Assembly (NCBI RefSeq): GCF_003441615.1
Contig: NZ_CP031842.1
Span: 2,736,001 to 2,800,000, forward strand
Direction: 5' to 3'
Length of the DNA stretch: 64,000 bases
From: Dechloromonas sp. HYN0024
GTDB taxonomy: Bacteria > Pseudomonadota > Gammaproteobacteria > Burkholderiales > Rhodocyclaceae
The position numbers were made by a program, and so were the translations under genes. Of the stretch, positions 8,465 through 16,817 are shown piece after piece (position 1 is the first letter of the stretch; the number at the start of each line of letters is the position of its first letter). The notes beneath the pieces were generated by a model. That model made no database searches. It worked only from the letters and a program-made list of their open reading frames with translations, and was not told the origin of the DNA.

Positions 8465-9244
8465 TTAACCCATACGGCCGGTGATGTAATCTTCAGTACG
8501 CTTGTCCTGCGGCTTGATGAAGATTTCGTCGGTCTTGCCGAATTCGATCATTTCGCCCAGATACATGTACGCCGTGTAGTCGGACACCCGTGCTGCCTGC
8601 TGCATGTTGTGGGTGACGATGAGAATGGTGACGCGCTTTTTCAGTTCATGCACCAGTTCTTCGATGGCACCGGTAGCAATCGGGTCGAGGGCCGAAGTCG
8701 GCTCATCAAAGAGCAGCAGTTCGGGATCGGTCGCCAGGGCGCGGGCGATGCACAGACGTTGCTGCTGACCACCGGAAAGATTCGGTGCCATGTCCTGCAG
8801 ACGGTCCTTCACTTCGTCCCAGATCGCCGCGCCACGCAGGGCATGCTCGACCTTGTCATCGAGGACGCGACGATTGTTCTCGCCGCGCACGCGTAGGCCA
8901 TAGGCAACGTTTTCGTAAATCGACTTGGGGAAAGGATTCGGCTTCTGGAAAACCATGCCGACGCGCATGCGCACCTCGATCGGATCGACTTCCGGCGACA
9001 GCAGGTTGGTGTTGTCCGGAAAGAAACGGATCTCGCCTTCGTAGCGGTTACCCGGGTAGAGGTCGTGCATGCGGTTGAAGCTGCGCAGGTAGGTCGACTT
9101 GCCGCAGCCGGAAGGCCCGATCAGCGCCGTCACCTTCTTGTCGTAGATGGGCATGTTGATGCCCTTGAGGGCCTGCTTTTCACCGTAATAAAAGTTTAGA
9201 CCGCGTGCTTCGGCCTTGAGGTTCGGTGTGTCTTGGATCTGCAT
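8465..9244 (-). CDS. pstB: Phosphate ABC transporter ATP-binding protein PstB
   Basis: A 259-residue ABC ATPase that drives high-affinity phosphate import. Visible motifs are the Walker [10 protein letters not shown], the Q-loop at VFQKPNPFP, the ABC signature LSGGQQQRL, the Walker [13 protein letters not shown] and the switch His in [22 protein letters not shown] is characteristic of PstB. I selected the ATG at 9244 because GGAG lies six bases upstream; in-frame ATGs at 9256 and 9277 lack a ribosome binding site. It follows pstA by a 69-base gap and precedes phoU. Confidence 0.97.
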   Translation of the reverse strand: MQIQDTPNLKAEARGLNFYYGEKQALKGINMPIYDKKVTALIGPSGCGKSTYLRSFNRMHDLYPGNRYEGEIRFFPDNTNLLSPEVDPIEVRMRVGMVFQKPNPFPKSIYENVAYGLRVRGENNRRVLDDKVEHALRGAAIWDEVKDRLQDMAPNLSGGQQQRLCIARALATDPELLLFDEPTSALDPIATGAIEELVHELKKRVTILIVTHNMQQAARVSDYTAYMYLGEMIEFGKTDEIFIKPQDKRTEDYITGRMG

Positions 9245-9313
9245 TGGAGACTCCATATCGATATTCGTATGCGGCATTTCATCTCATGCGCCGGGGCGTT
9301 CCGGCGCATGAAA

Positions 9314-10252
9314 TTACCATTTGATGTTTTTGCGCATCTTGTAGCGCAGGTAGATGGCGATGGCGTTCATGCTGAGCACCATGGCCATCAGCACAAAGCC
9401 GGCAGCAGCAGCGTTGACTTCGAAGGCTGGGTCGGGGCGCGAGGTCCAGTTGAAAATCTGGATCGGCATGACGGTGAAGGGCGACATCACCCAGTCGAAG
9501 AGGCCGGCATTCACCCCTTCGCTGATTTCGGTGTAGGGCACCGGCGGCAGGAAAGCAATGAAGGTCAGCGCGCCAATGGTGATGATCGGTGCCGTTTCGC
9601 CGATAGCGCGGGCAAGACCGATGATGACACCGGTCAGAATGCCGGGCATGGCGTAGGGGATGATGTGGTAACGGCAGGTCTGCCAGCGCGTCGCACCGAC
9701 CGCCATCGAGCCTTCGCGGATCATCGCCGGAATGGCGCGGATCGCTTCACGAGTGGACACGATGATGATGGGCAGGATGAGCAGGGCCAGGGTCAGGCCG
9801 GCCGACAGGATGCTCTGGCCGAAACCGAACTGGTACACGAAGATGCCGAGGGCGAGAAGGCCATAGACAATCGACGGCACCGCAGCGAGATTGGTGATGT
9901 TGATCTCAATGATCTCGGTGACCCAGTTACGCGCTGCATATTCTTCCAGATAGACACCGGCGGCCACGCCGATCGGTACGGCCGCCAGGGCAGTGACGAA
10001 CATGACCAGCAGCGAGCCGACCCAGGCCGACAGGATGCCGGCCTTGCTGGCATGACGCGAGGCGAAGTTGGTGAAGAAATCCAGCGTCAGGCGTTCCGAG
10101 CCCTTGATCACCATGTCGGAGACGAGGAGCACGATGACGAGCAGGGCGACGGCCAGGCAGAAAATACCCAGGCCCTTGAAGATTGCGTCCTTGAGCTTTC
10201 CGCGGGCAATCAGGGCACGGATTTGTTCGGTGGTCAGGGTCGTTGCTTGCAT
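9314..10252 (-). CDS. pstA: Phosphate ABC transporter permease PstA
   Basis: A 312-residue inner-membrane permease with six hydrophobic segments. The cytoplasmic EAA-type loop, which contacts PstB, is seen around REGSMAVGATRWQTCRYHI, and the family sequence GIIIGLARAIGETAP follows. The start at 10252 gives the arrangement TAATG with the pstC stop and has GGGAG just upstream; a longer reading from 10285 would overlap pstC by 11 codons and is less likely. Confidence 0.96.
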   Translation of the reverse strand: MQATTLTTEQIRALIARGKLKDAIFKGLGIFCLAVALLVIVLLVSDMVIKGSERLTLDFFTNFASRHASKAGILSAWVGSLLVMFVTALAAVPIGVAAGVYLEEYAARNWVTEIIEINITNLAAVPSIVYGLLALGIFVYQFGFGQSILSAGLTLALLILPIIIVSTREAIRAIPAMIREGSMAVGATRWQTCRYHIIPYAMPGILTGVIIGLARAIGETAPIITIGALTFIAFLPPVPYTEISEGVNAGLFDWVMSPFTVMPIQIFNWTSRPDPAFEVNAAAAGFVLMAMVLSMNAIAIYLRYKMRKNIKW

Positions 10253-11202
10253 TAGTAATTCTCCCGGAATTTGCGGCGCAGCCACTGGCCGAGAATATTG
10301 AACATGAGCGTGATCAGTATCAGCGTCAGGCCGGCTGCGAAAATGGTCTGGTAACCGATCGAGCCGTGCGGCAGGTCGCCAAGGGCAACCTGGACGATAA
10401 AGGAGGTGATCGTTGCGGCCGGTTCCATCGGGTTCCAGGTCAGATTCGGCTGCATGCCGGCAGCCACCGCGAGAATCATCGTTTCGCCGACAGCCCGCGA
10501 GATGGCCAGGATGTAGGAGGCAGCGAGACCGGAGAAGGCAGCCGGGACGACGACGTGCAAGGCGGTGTGCAGACGGGTCGAACCCAGTGCATACGAGCCT
10601 TCACGCAGGCTCATCGGCACGGCGCGCATGGCATCCTCGGACAGCGAGGCGATGTAGGGGACGATCATGATGCCCATGACCAGACCGGCCGACAGCAGCG
10701 AGAAGCCCGGCAGCTCCGGAAAGATCATCTGCAACAGCGGGGTCACCATGAGCAGCGCAAAATAGCCAAAGACAATGGTCGGAATGCCACCGAGCAACTC
10801 GAGGATCGGCTTGGCAATCTCGCGCACATTGCTGTGGGCAAATTCGGACAGGTAGATGGCGATGATGGTGCCCATCGGGATGGCAACACCGAGCGCCACC
10901 ACTGATGAAACGAGCGTACCCGAGACGAGCACGCCAATACCGAAATGGGCGTCATCGAAAAGCGGCGTCCATTGGCTGTCGGTCAGAAAATCGATAATGC
11001 TGACATTCTGGAAAAAATGTACGGACTCGGAAACGAGCACATAGACGATGCCGATGGTCGTCAACACCGAAACGGCGGCAGCCGCGAAAAGCAGCGCCTC
11101 GATGAACCGTTCGCTGGCGTGGCGCATCGCTTTCTTGGAAAGGCGATCGCTGACGACAGACAGGTCGGAAGGATTATTTGCAGTCATGGCTTGCGAATTC
11201 AC
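10252..11202 (-). CDS. pstC: Phosphate ABC transporter permease PstC
   Basis: A 316-residue inner-membrane permease, partner of PstA, with six predicted helices. The conserved EAA-like loop is at REGSYALGSTRLHTALHV and the SRAVGETMI stretch is typical of PstC. The start is GTG at 11202 with AGGG ten bases before it; an ATG five codons later has no ribosome binding site. It is separated from pstS by 67 bases containing a strong hairpin (11219-11252), which probably reduces expression of the membrane subunits relative to the binding protein. Confidence 0.96.
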   Translation of the reverse strand: MNSQAMTANNPSDLSVVSDRLSKKAMRHASERFIEALLFAAAAVSVLTTIGIVYVLVSESVHFFQNVSIIDFLTDSQWTPLFDDAHFGIGVLVSGTLVSSVVALGVAIPMGTIIAIYLSEFAHSNVREIAKPILELLGGIPTIVFGYFALLMVTPLLQMIFPELPGFSLLSAGLVMGIMIVPYIASLSEDAMRAVPMSLREGSYALGSTRLHTALHVVVPAAFSGLAASYILAISRAVGETMILAVAAGMQPNLTWNPMEPAATITSFIVQVALGDLPHGSIGYQTIFAAGLTLILITLMFNILGQWLRRKFRENY

Positions 11203-11218
11203 TGGTGGAATTCCCTAG

Positions 11219-11252
11219 AATAAAAGCCCGACCCGCGAGGGATCGGGCTTTT
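11219..11252 (-). terminator. Intercistronic terminator or attenuator between pstS and pstC
   Basis: AAAAGCCCGA (11222-11231) pairs with TCGGGCTTTT (11243-11252), and the minus strand continues into TTTTATT. Its place inside the operon suggests partial termination that lets pstS be expressed above pstCAB. The plus strand also carries a T run. Confidence 0.75.
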
Positions 11253-11269
11253 TGATGCGGTCAGGAAAA

Positions 11270-12271
<1,002 letters not shown>

Positions 12272-12311
12272 GAGGTAACTCCTGCACAGGGTTGGACTGA
12301 TAACGCCACGC

Positions 12312-12345
12312 AGGTTACCGGTCGATTGTTACAGCCGGATGACAG
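12312..12345 (-). promoter_or_regulatory. Pho box and promoter of pstS
   Basis: On the minus strand CTGTCAT-N4-CTGTAAC (12345 down to 12328) matches the E. coli Pho box, two CTGTCA-like repeats 11 bases apart. TAACCT (12317-12312) follows after 10 bases, the spacing of PhoB-activated promoters in which the box replaces the -35. Confidence 0.75.
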
Positions 12346-12358
12346 GCTGTAACAATCG
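12323..12358. repeat. Perfect 14-bp inverted repeat overlapping the pstS Pho box
   Basis: CGATTGTTACAGCC (12323-12336) is repeated in perfect inverse as GGCTGTAACAATCG (12345-12358), with an 8-base loop. There is no T run on either side, so it does not look like a simple terminator. It covers the Pho box and lies just after the 3' end of the neighbouring minus-strand gene. Confidence 0.85.
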
Positions 12359-12378
12359 AAAAAGTTATTACTTTTGAA

Positions 12379-12993
12379 CTACTTGGCCGGGCGTCCGGTC
12401 TTGATGCGTTCGACACGCCCCATCACGGCTTTCAGTTCGGCGTCGTTAAGCGCCGCCAGCAGGGCAATACCGGCGCGCAGCAGTTCGCTCTTCTTGGCCT
12501 CGCTGCCGAGCCCGACCAGACGCTTCTTGAGTTCGCCGATGCGGGCATATTCCGTTTCCGGCATGGCATAGCTGTCACGGACCAGTTTCACCTTTTTCGC
12601 TTTTGCCGGTTTGGCGGGTTTGGCCGTTTCAGCCTTGACCACCTTGGGCTGGTCGTACTTGATCGCCTGCGCCTTGACCAGCGCATCGGCCAGCACCTTC
12701 TGATGCTTGGCCACGGTGGCTTCGACCTGGGTCGGCTTGCGCGCCGGCTTGGCCTTGCTTTCGGCAGCCGGCTTGGCGGCAACCGGTTTTGCCAGGACGG
12801 CCTTGGCCGCAGCCGGGGCCGGCTGCGCTGCGGCAGGTGCCGGCGCCAGATTGGGGGCGGCCACGGCCACATCGGCGACGGCAGCCGGGGTCGGCTTCGC
12901 CGCGACGGGTGCCGTACGCGGCACCAGCTTCTTTGGCGGCTTGGCTGCTACAGCCGGCTTCGGTGCAGCGGATTTCTTGGTTTTATCGCTCAT
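12379..12993 (-). CDS. Lys/Ala/Pro-rich protein with C-terminal RHH-like segment
   Basis: A 204-residue protein in two parts. Residues 1 to about 135 are low complexity, rich in Ala, Lys, Pro and Val, with repeated AAKP/KPAK-type units like the tails of AlgP, PhaF and histone H1-like proteins. The last ~65 residues, from RDSYAMPETEYARIGELKK to the end, are ordered and resemble a ribbon-helix-helix segment (KKSELLRAGIALLAAL). The tail is strongly basic and could bind DNA or polyphosphate; this is inference. I chose the ATG at 12993 because GGAG lies six bases before it; TTG 13005 and ATG 12996 are poorer. A near-consensus Pho box and a TGTAAT -10 lie upstream, so it is probably induced on phosphate starvation. 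The function is not established. Confidence 0.8.
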   Translation of the reverse strand: MSDKTKKSAAPKPAVAAKPPKKLVPRTAPVAAKPTPAAVADVAVAAPNLAPAPAAAQPAPAAAKAVLAKPVAAKPAAESKAKPARKPTQVEATVAKHQKVLADALVKAQAIKYDQPKVVKAETAKPAKPAKAKKVKLVRDSYAMPETEYARIGELKKRLVGLGSEAKKSELLRAGIALLAALNDAELKAVMGRVERIKTGRPAK

Positions 12994-13031
12994 CATGTTC
13001 TCCAAAAAACAGTATGGCTAGTTTAGTCCTT

Positions 13032-13065
13032 ATTACATCACTCAAAGATGACACTTTTATGACAT
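13032..13065 (-). promoter_or_regulatory. Pho box and promoter of the Lys/Ala/Pro-rich gene
   Basis: On the minus strand two exact TGTCAT repeats (13064-13059 and 13053-13048) are spaced 11 bases apart: ATGTCAT-N4-GTGTCAT. TGTAAT (13037-13032, 5 of 6 to the -10 consensus) follows after 10 bases. Box, spacing and -10 all fit a PhoB-activated promoter pointing at the gene starting at 12993. Confidence 0.7.
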
Positions 13066-13074
13066 TTTCGGACT

Positions 13075-13103
13075 CAGGCACGTGCCCCGGCACAGGTTAA
13101 AAT
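13075..13103 (+). promoter_or_regulatory. Possible promoter of rpiA
   Basis: TAAAAT at 13098-13103 is a good -10; 17 bases upstream CAGGCA (13075-13080) is a weak -35 (3 of 6). It lies about 30 bases before the rpiA start. Confidence 0.35.
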
Positions 13104-13130
13104 GGCGAAAAATCCATCAGGAGCAACAGC

Positions 13131-13799
13131 ATGACCCAGGACGAACTCAAACAGGCCGTGGCCCAGGCCGCCGCCGACTACGTGGCGAAAACGGCGCCGG
13201 CCGGCAGCATCATTGGCGTCGGCACCGGCTCGACCGCCAACTTCTTCATCGATGCGCTGGCCCCGCTGAAAGACCAATACAAGGGTGCCGTGGCCAGTTC
13301 GGAAGCCACCCGCAAACGTCTCGAAGGCCATGGCATCACGGTTTTCGATCTCAATGACGTGACCGACATCCCGGTCTACGTCGATGGTGCCGACGAGATC
13401 GATGCCGGGCTCAACATGATCAAGGGCGGCGGCGGTGCGCTGACCCGTGAAAAGATTGTCGCGGCGGTCGCCCGCGAATTCGTCTGCATCTGCGACGGTT
13501 CCAAGCTGGTCGACACCATGGGCAAGTTCCCGCTGCCGGTCGAAGTGATCCCCATGTCCCGCGCCTATGTGGCCAGGGAGCTGACCAAACTGGGCGGCAC
13601 CCCCGTCCTGCGTGACGGCTTCGTGACCGACAACGGCAACCTGATCCTCGACGTCAAGGGCTTGTCAATTACCGACCCCAAGGGGCTTGAGGCTCAGATC
13701 AACCAGATCACCGGCGTTGTCACCAACGGCCTGTTCGCCGTCCGACCGGCCAACCTGCTGCTGCTCGGCACGGCTGACGGCGTCAGGACGCTCCGCTGA
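13131..13799 (+). CDS. rpiA: Ribose-5-phosphate isomerase A
   Basis: A 222-residue enzyme that interconverts ribose 5-phosphate and ribulose 5-phosphate in the pentose phosphate (and Calvin) pathway. RpiA motifs seen are [12 protein letters not shown] (substrate loop), DGADEID (catalytic Asp region), [12 protein letters not shown] (catalytic Glu region) and CDGSKLVD. Length matches E. coli RpiA (219). The ATG follows AGGAG with eight bases between. It is a single gene, flanked by a Pho-type promoter on the other strand and by a structured segment ending in a terminator at 13891-13917. Confidence 0.96.
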   Translation: MTQDELKQAVAQAAADYVAKTAPAGSIIGVGTGSTANFFIDALAPLKDQYKGAVASSEATRKRLEGHGITVFDLNDVTDIPVYVDGADEIDAGLNMIKGGGGALTREKIVAAVAREFVCICDGSKLVDTMGKFPLPVEVIPMSRAYVARELTKLGGTPVLRDGFVTDNGNLILDVKGLSITDPKGLEAQINQITGVVTNGLFAVRPANLLLLGTADGVRTLR

Positions 13800-13815
13800 G
13801 TCATCCGTCTGTCAC
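13798..13815 (+). promoter_or_regulatory. Weak Pho-box-like site downstream of rpiA
   Basis: GAGTCAT-N4-CTGTCAC: the second half matches the Pho-box heptamer fully, the first in 5 of 7 positions, with the proper 11-base period. TAAGCT (13826-13831, 3 of 6) lies 10 bases downstream as a possible -10. It overlaps the rpiA stop codon and would drive the segment at about 13838-13917. Confidence 0.35.
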
Positions 13816-13832
13816 ATGACTTAACTAAGCTG

Positions 13833-13917
13833 TTTCTGCCTCTGCGGACCCCGGTCCAAACGAATAAGCAGAAAGCAATCTCTCCCTTCAATCCCGGCTA
13901 TGCGCCGGGATTTTTTT
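13833..13917 (+). ncRNA. Candidate structured small RNA (or rpiA 3' UTR)
   Basis: No reading frame is evident here. TTTCTGC (13833-13839) pairs with GCAGAAA (13868-13874) and encloses GGACC/GGTCC (13846-13850 with 13853-13857). An unpaired CU-rich stretch (TCTCTCCCTTC, about 13879-13889) follows, then a strong intrinsic terminator with seven Ts. Hairpin, C/U-rich single strand and terminator is the usual build of trans-acting small RNAs, and the CU-rich stretch is complementary to Shine-Dalgarno sequences. If transcription starts from the weak Pho-box promoter, the RNA would be about 80 bases and might not include the first stem base pairs. A plain rpiA 3' UTR is the alternative. Confidence 0.4.
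13891..13917 (+). terminator. Intrinsic terminator after rpiA / candidate sRNA
   Basis: ATCCCGGC (13891-13898) pairs with GCCGGGAT (13904-13911), followed by a run of Ts to 13917. Confidence 0.9.
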
Positions 13918-14003
13918 CGCCGTCGGCCCCGCTGAGCATTGACGCGCAACCATGCCATCACCCAGACTCATCAGGTTAATTCAAGACAACAGACAGGCTG
14001 CGC

Positions 14004-14798
14004 ATGCCCATCAATAACTGGCACATCTACGATCATTACGGTTACGCCTTTCTCGCCGTCGCCGGCACCTTTGCCGCTGTGGCAGCCGTCCAGTGGGCAT
14101 TGCAGCGGCCACACTGGGCGTGCTGGATTGCCTCGCTGCAGGGGGTGGCACCGCCCTTCATCAACATCATCGGCGTGCTTTTCGGCCTGACGCTGGCCTT
14201 TCTTGCCAACGACACCTGGAGCGCCCATGATCGGGCGATGAATGCGGTATTCAAGGAAGCCGACTCGCTGCGCAGCATTGCTGTACTCGCGGAGCAACTG
14301 AACGAACCGCTACGCAGCGATGTACGCGGTGCCGTCTCGAAGTACGGCCATGCCAGTGCGGGTGAATGGCCTATGCTGGCAGCTCGCCAGTCAAGTGTGG
14401 AAGTCAGGGCAATGGCCGACGCCCTGCTCACCCTGCTCGCCAGCCCTTCCGTCAAAGCCGGTGCCGGCGACAACGTTCAGGCCCTGATGCTGCGCAAAGC
14501 CATCGAGATTCGCGACGAGCGCGACCTGCGCATCGGCCTCAGCCAGACCCACGTCAATCCGCTCAAATGGCTGGGCATGGCCTTTCTCGGCTTCCTCACC
14601 CTGCTGTCGATATCCGTGGTCCATGTCGACAAGCCGCGCGCCGCGATGGTTGCGGTCATCCTGTTCGCCCTCGCCGCCGCGCCGACCGCCGCCATCGTGC
14701 TGATTCAGGGCAACCCTTTCCAGCAGCCGACCTCGGTAACGCCAGCCCCCATTGTCGACGCGGTGACCGAACCGGCACCCCCACGCGACGGCCATTGA
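14004..14798 (+). CDS. DUF4239-like membrane protein
   Basis: A 264-residue protein with hydrophobic helices at about 13-31, 50-67, 188-205 and 211-231, and a soluble helical region between the two pairs (residues ~70-185). This layout and the sequence around GVLFGLTLAFLANDTWSAHDRA resemble the DUF4239 (bestrophin-like) family, whose function is unknown. The assignment is from pattern memory and is moderate. The ATG follows AGG by six bases. It lies 31 bases before the patatin gene, so the two are probably one transcription unit, starting after the rpiA terminator. Confidence 0.65.
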   Translation: MPINNWHIYDHYGYAFLAVAGTFAAVAAVQWALQRPHWACWIASLQGVAPPFINIIGVLFGLTLAFLANDTWSAHDRAMNAVFKEADSLRSIAVLAEQLNEPLRSDVRGAVSKYGHASAGEWPMLAARQSSVEVRAMADALLTLLASPSVKAGAGDNVQALMLRKAIEIRDERDLRIGLSQTHVNPLKWLGMAFLGFLTLLSISVVHVDKPRAAMVAVILFALAAAPTAAIVLIQGNPFQQPTSVTPAPIVDAVTEPAPPRDGH

Positions 14799-14829
14799 AT
14801 GCCACACTTACCTGAAGCTTAGCCACCCC

Positions 14830-15852
14830 ATGATCTTGCGCACCGCCAAGCCCAAAACACTCAATCTCGCCCTGCAGGGCGGTGGCGCCCACGGCGCTTT
14901 TACCTGGGGTGTGCTCGATGCGCTGCTTGAAGAATCGACATTCGACATCGAGGGGGTCAGCGGCACCAGTGCCGGGGCCATGAATGCGCTCTGTCTGGCG
15001 CATGGCCTGATGACCGGCGGCCGCGACGGGGCCCGGGAAACCCTCGCCCGCTTCTGGACCAGCATCGCGGCCAGTTCCCCCTTTGCTGCCGGCGATGGGG
15101 GTGGCGAGGTCAGCCAGTCGCTCAAACTGATGCTGCAGTGGACCAACCACCTCAGCCCCGAGCAACTCAACCCCTTCGACCTCAACCCCTTGCGCGACAT
15201 TCTCGGCGAGCAGTTCGACTTTGCCCGCCTGCGCCACGAGTCCCCGATCAAACTGTTCATTGCCGCCACCCACGCCAATTCGGGCAAGCTGCGCCTCTTT
15301 CGCAACCATGAACTGTCGGTCGACACCCTGCTCGCTTCGGCCTGCCTGCCGACCATCCACCGGACCATCATGATCGACGGCGAGCCTTACTGGGATGGCG
15401 GCTACAGCGCCAACCCGGCGGTCTTTCCGCTGGCTTACCAGTGCGCCTCGCCGGATATCCTGCTCGTCCTGCTGACCCCACTACGCTATGTTGAAACACC
15501 GGTTTCGGCGGCAGATATCCGGCAACGCCTGCTTGAACTGTCGTTCAATTCGACTTTCCTGCGCGAAATGCGGATGTTTGCCCACCTCCGCGAGGAAGCC
15601 GGCTCATCCTGGCGCCCCCGCTGGTTACCCGGCGGTCGCCTGGAGCGGCGCATCGGGCAACTACGCTTTCACGCCATAACCGCCGACGCCCTGCTCGGCG
15701 AACTGCCGGCGGACAGCAAACTGGCCGTCAACCTGCCCTTTTTCGAGCGCCTTCGCGACAGCGGACGCGAGCATGCGCAACACTGGCTGGATCAACATCA
15801 CGGCAGTTTGGGCAAAGCCTCTACCCTCGACCTGGGGCAACTGTTTTATTGA
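14830..15852 (+). CDS. Patatin-like phospholipase
   Basis: A 340-residue protein of the bacterial patatin family, lipid acyl hydrolases with a Ser-Asp dyad. Seen are the oxyanion loop LALQGGGAHGAF (residues 13-24), the nucleophile elbow GTSAG (45-49, Ser47) and the catalytic Asp in DGG (189-191). No signal peptide or membrane helix is visible, so it is predicted to be cytoplasmic or peripheral. The substrate (phospholipid or other acyl ester) is unknown. It follows the DUF4239-like gene closely. The start has no clear ribosome binding site. Confidence 0.88.
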   Translation: MILRTAKPKTLNLALQGGGAHGAFTWGVLDALLEESTFDIEGVSGTSAGAMNALCLAHGLMTGGRDGARETLARFWTSIAASSPFAAGDGGGEVSQSLKLMLQWTNHLSPEQLNPFDLNPLRDILGEQFDFARLRHESPIKLFIAATHANSGKLRLFRNHELSVDTLLASACLPTIHRTIMIDGEPYWDGGYSANPAVFPLAYQCASPDILLVLLTPLRYVETPVSAADIRQRLLELSFNSTFLREMRMFAHLREEAGSSWRPRWLPGGRLERRIGQLRFHAITADALLGELPADSKLAVNLPFFERLRDSGREHAQHWLDQHHGSLGKASTLDLGQLFY

Positions 15853-15959
15853 CCTCCCGGCAGGCTGGCATTTTCACGCTTGGGCGGATTGTATTTATCG
15901 GGCAAACCCCTAAAATCCCCAAATACGATAATTTATATCTATCCTTCTGAGGTCGCCCC

Positions 15960-16799
15960 ATGCGTCGTCTCGTTCTCGGCTGCGTCGCAGCCTTCTCCCT
16001 GGTCACCGCCGCCCAGGCCGAAGAAGCCTCCGGCTATCGTTTCTCGCCGGTAAACCAGTGGGACATCAACAAGACAGCCGCTTACTGGAACCCGATCATC
16101 AACTACGTTGCTGAAAAAAGCGGCGTCAAACTTCAGTTAAAAATTGGTCGCACCTCGGCCGACACGACAAGTTATGTTCTGGCTCAGGAGGTCGAGTTCG
16201 TCTTCACCAACCACATGTTCAGCCCGGAACGCGACAAACTCGGCTGGAAAGTCTTTGGCCGCCGGCAAATGCCCGCCCTGCGCGGCCAGATTGCCGTACC
16301 GGCCGACTCGCCGATCACCCGCCTCGAACAATTGAAGGGTGAGGAAATCGCGTTTGCCGGCCCGGAGGCATTCGTCGGTTACAAGGTACCCTACGCCCAT
16401 CTGCTGAGCAAGGGCATCGACGCCAAGGTAGTCTTTGGCGGCAACCAGAACGCCGCCTTCGCCCAGATGTTTGCTGGCCGGGTCAAGGCAGTGGGCAGCA
16501 ACTCGCAACTGATCGAGGGCTATGCAACCCGCGAAAACAAGGCTTTCCGGGTGCTGTGGTCGTCCGATGAATACAACGACCTGGCCCTGATGGTATCGGG
16601 CCGCGTCCCGGACAAAGACCTCAAGGCCATCGCCAGTGCGTTCTATGGCATGCACCTCGACCCCAAAGGCAAAACCATCCTGCACCAGGCATCACGCGGA
16701 GTCGGCCTCGGCGAGGATGCCTATTTCATTCCAGCCGGCGCCGCCGACTACGCCAGTTACCGCAAGTTTTACCAAAGCGCCCCGGCATCACTGCGCTGA
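15960..16799 (+). CDS. PhnD-like periplasmic substrate-binding protein
   Basis: A 279-residue secreted protein. Residues 1-20 form a Sec signal (ending AAQAEE). The mature part resembles the phosphate/phosphite/phosphonate-binding (PhnD) family: YRFSPVNQWDINKTAAYWNPI at the start, then LKGEEIAFAGPEAFVGYKVPY and the GNQNAAFAQMFAGRVKAVGSNS lobe. No ABC permease or ATPase gene is nearby. Instead the next gene, 18 bases downstream, is a membrane-bound hybrid kinase, so this protein may act as a sensor subunit rather than a transporter part. The ATG is preceded by GAGG. Confidence 0.82.
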   Translation: MRRLVLGCVAAFSLVTAAQAEEASGYRFSPVNQWDINKTAAYWNPIINYVAEKSGVKLQLKIGRTSADTTSYVLAQEVEFVFTNHMFSPERDKLGWKVFGRRQMPALRGQIAVPADSPITRLEQLKGEEIAFAGPEAFVGYKVPYAHLLSKGIDAKVVFGGNQNAAFAQMFAGRVKAVGSNSQLIEGYATRENKAFRVLWSSDEYNDLALMVSGRVPDKDLKAIASAFYGMHLDPKGKTILHQASRGVGLGEDAYFIPAGAADYASYRKFYQSAPASLR

Positions 16800-16817
16800 T
16801 ACGGCCAGCGACTGTTC

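Noticed and set aside
13838..13930. A tRNA-like structured segment downstream of rpiA.
   Set aside because: There is no T-loop, no anticodon arm of proper size and no CCA end; the structure fits a small RNA or 3' UTR with a terminator instead.
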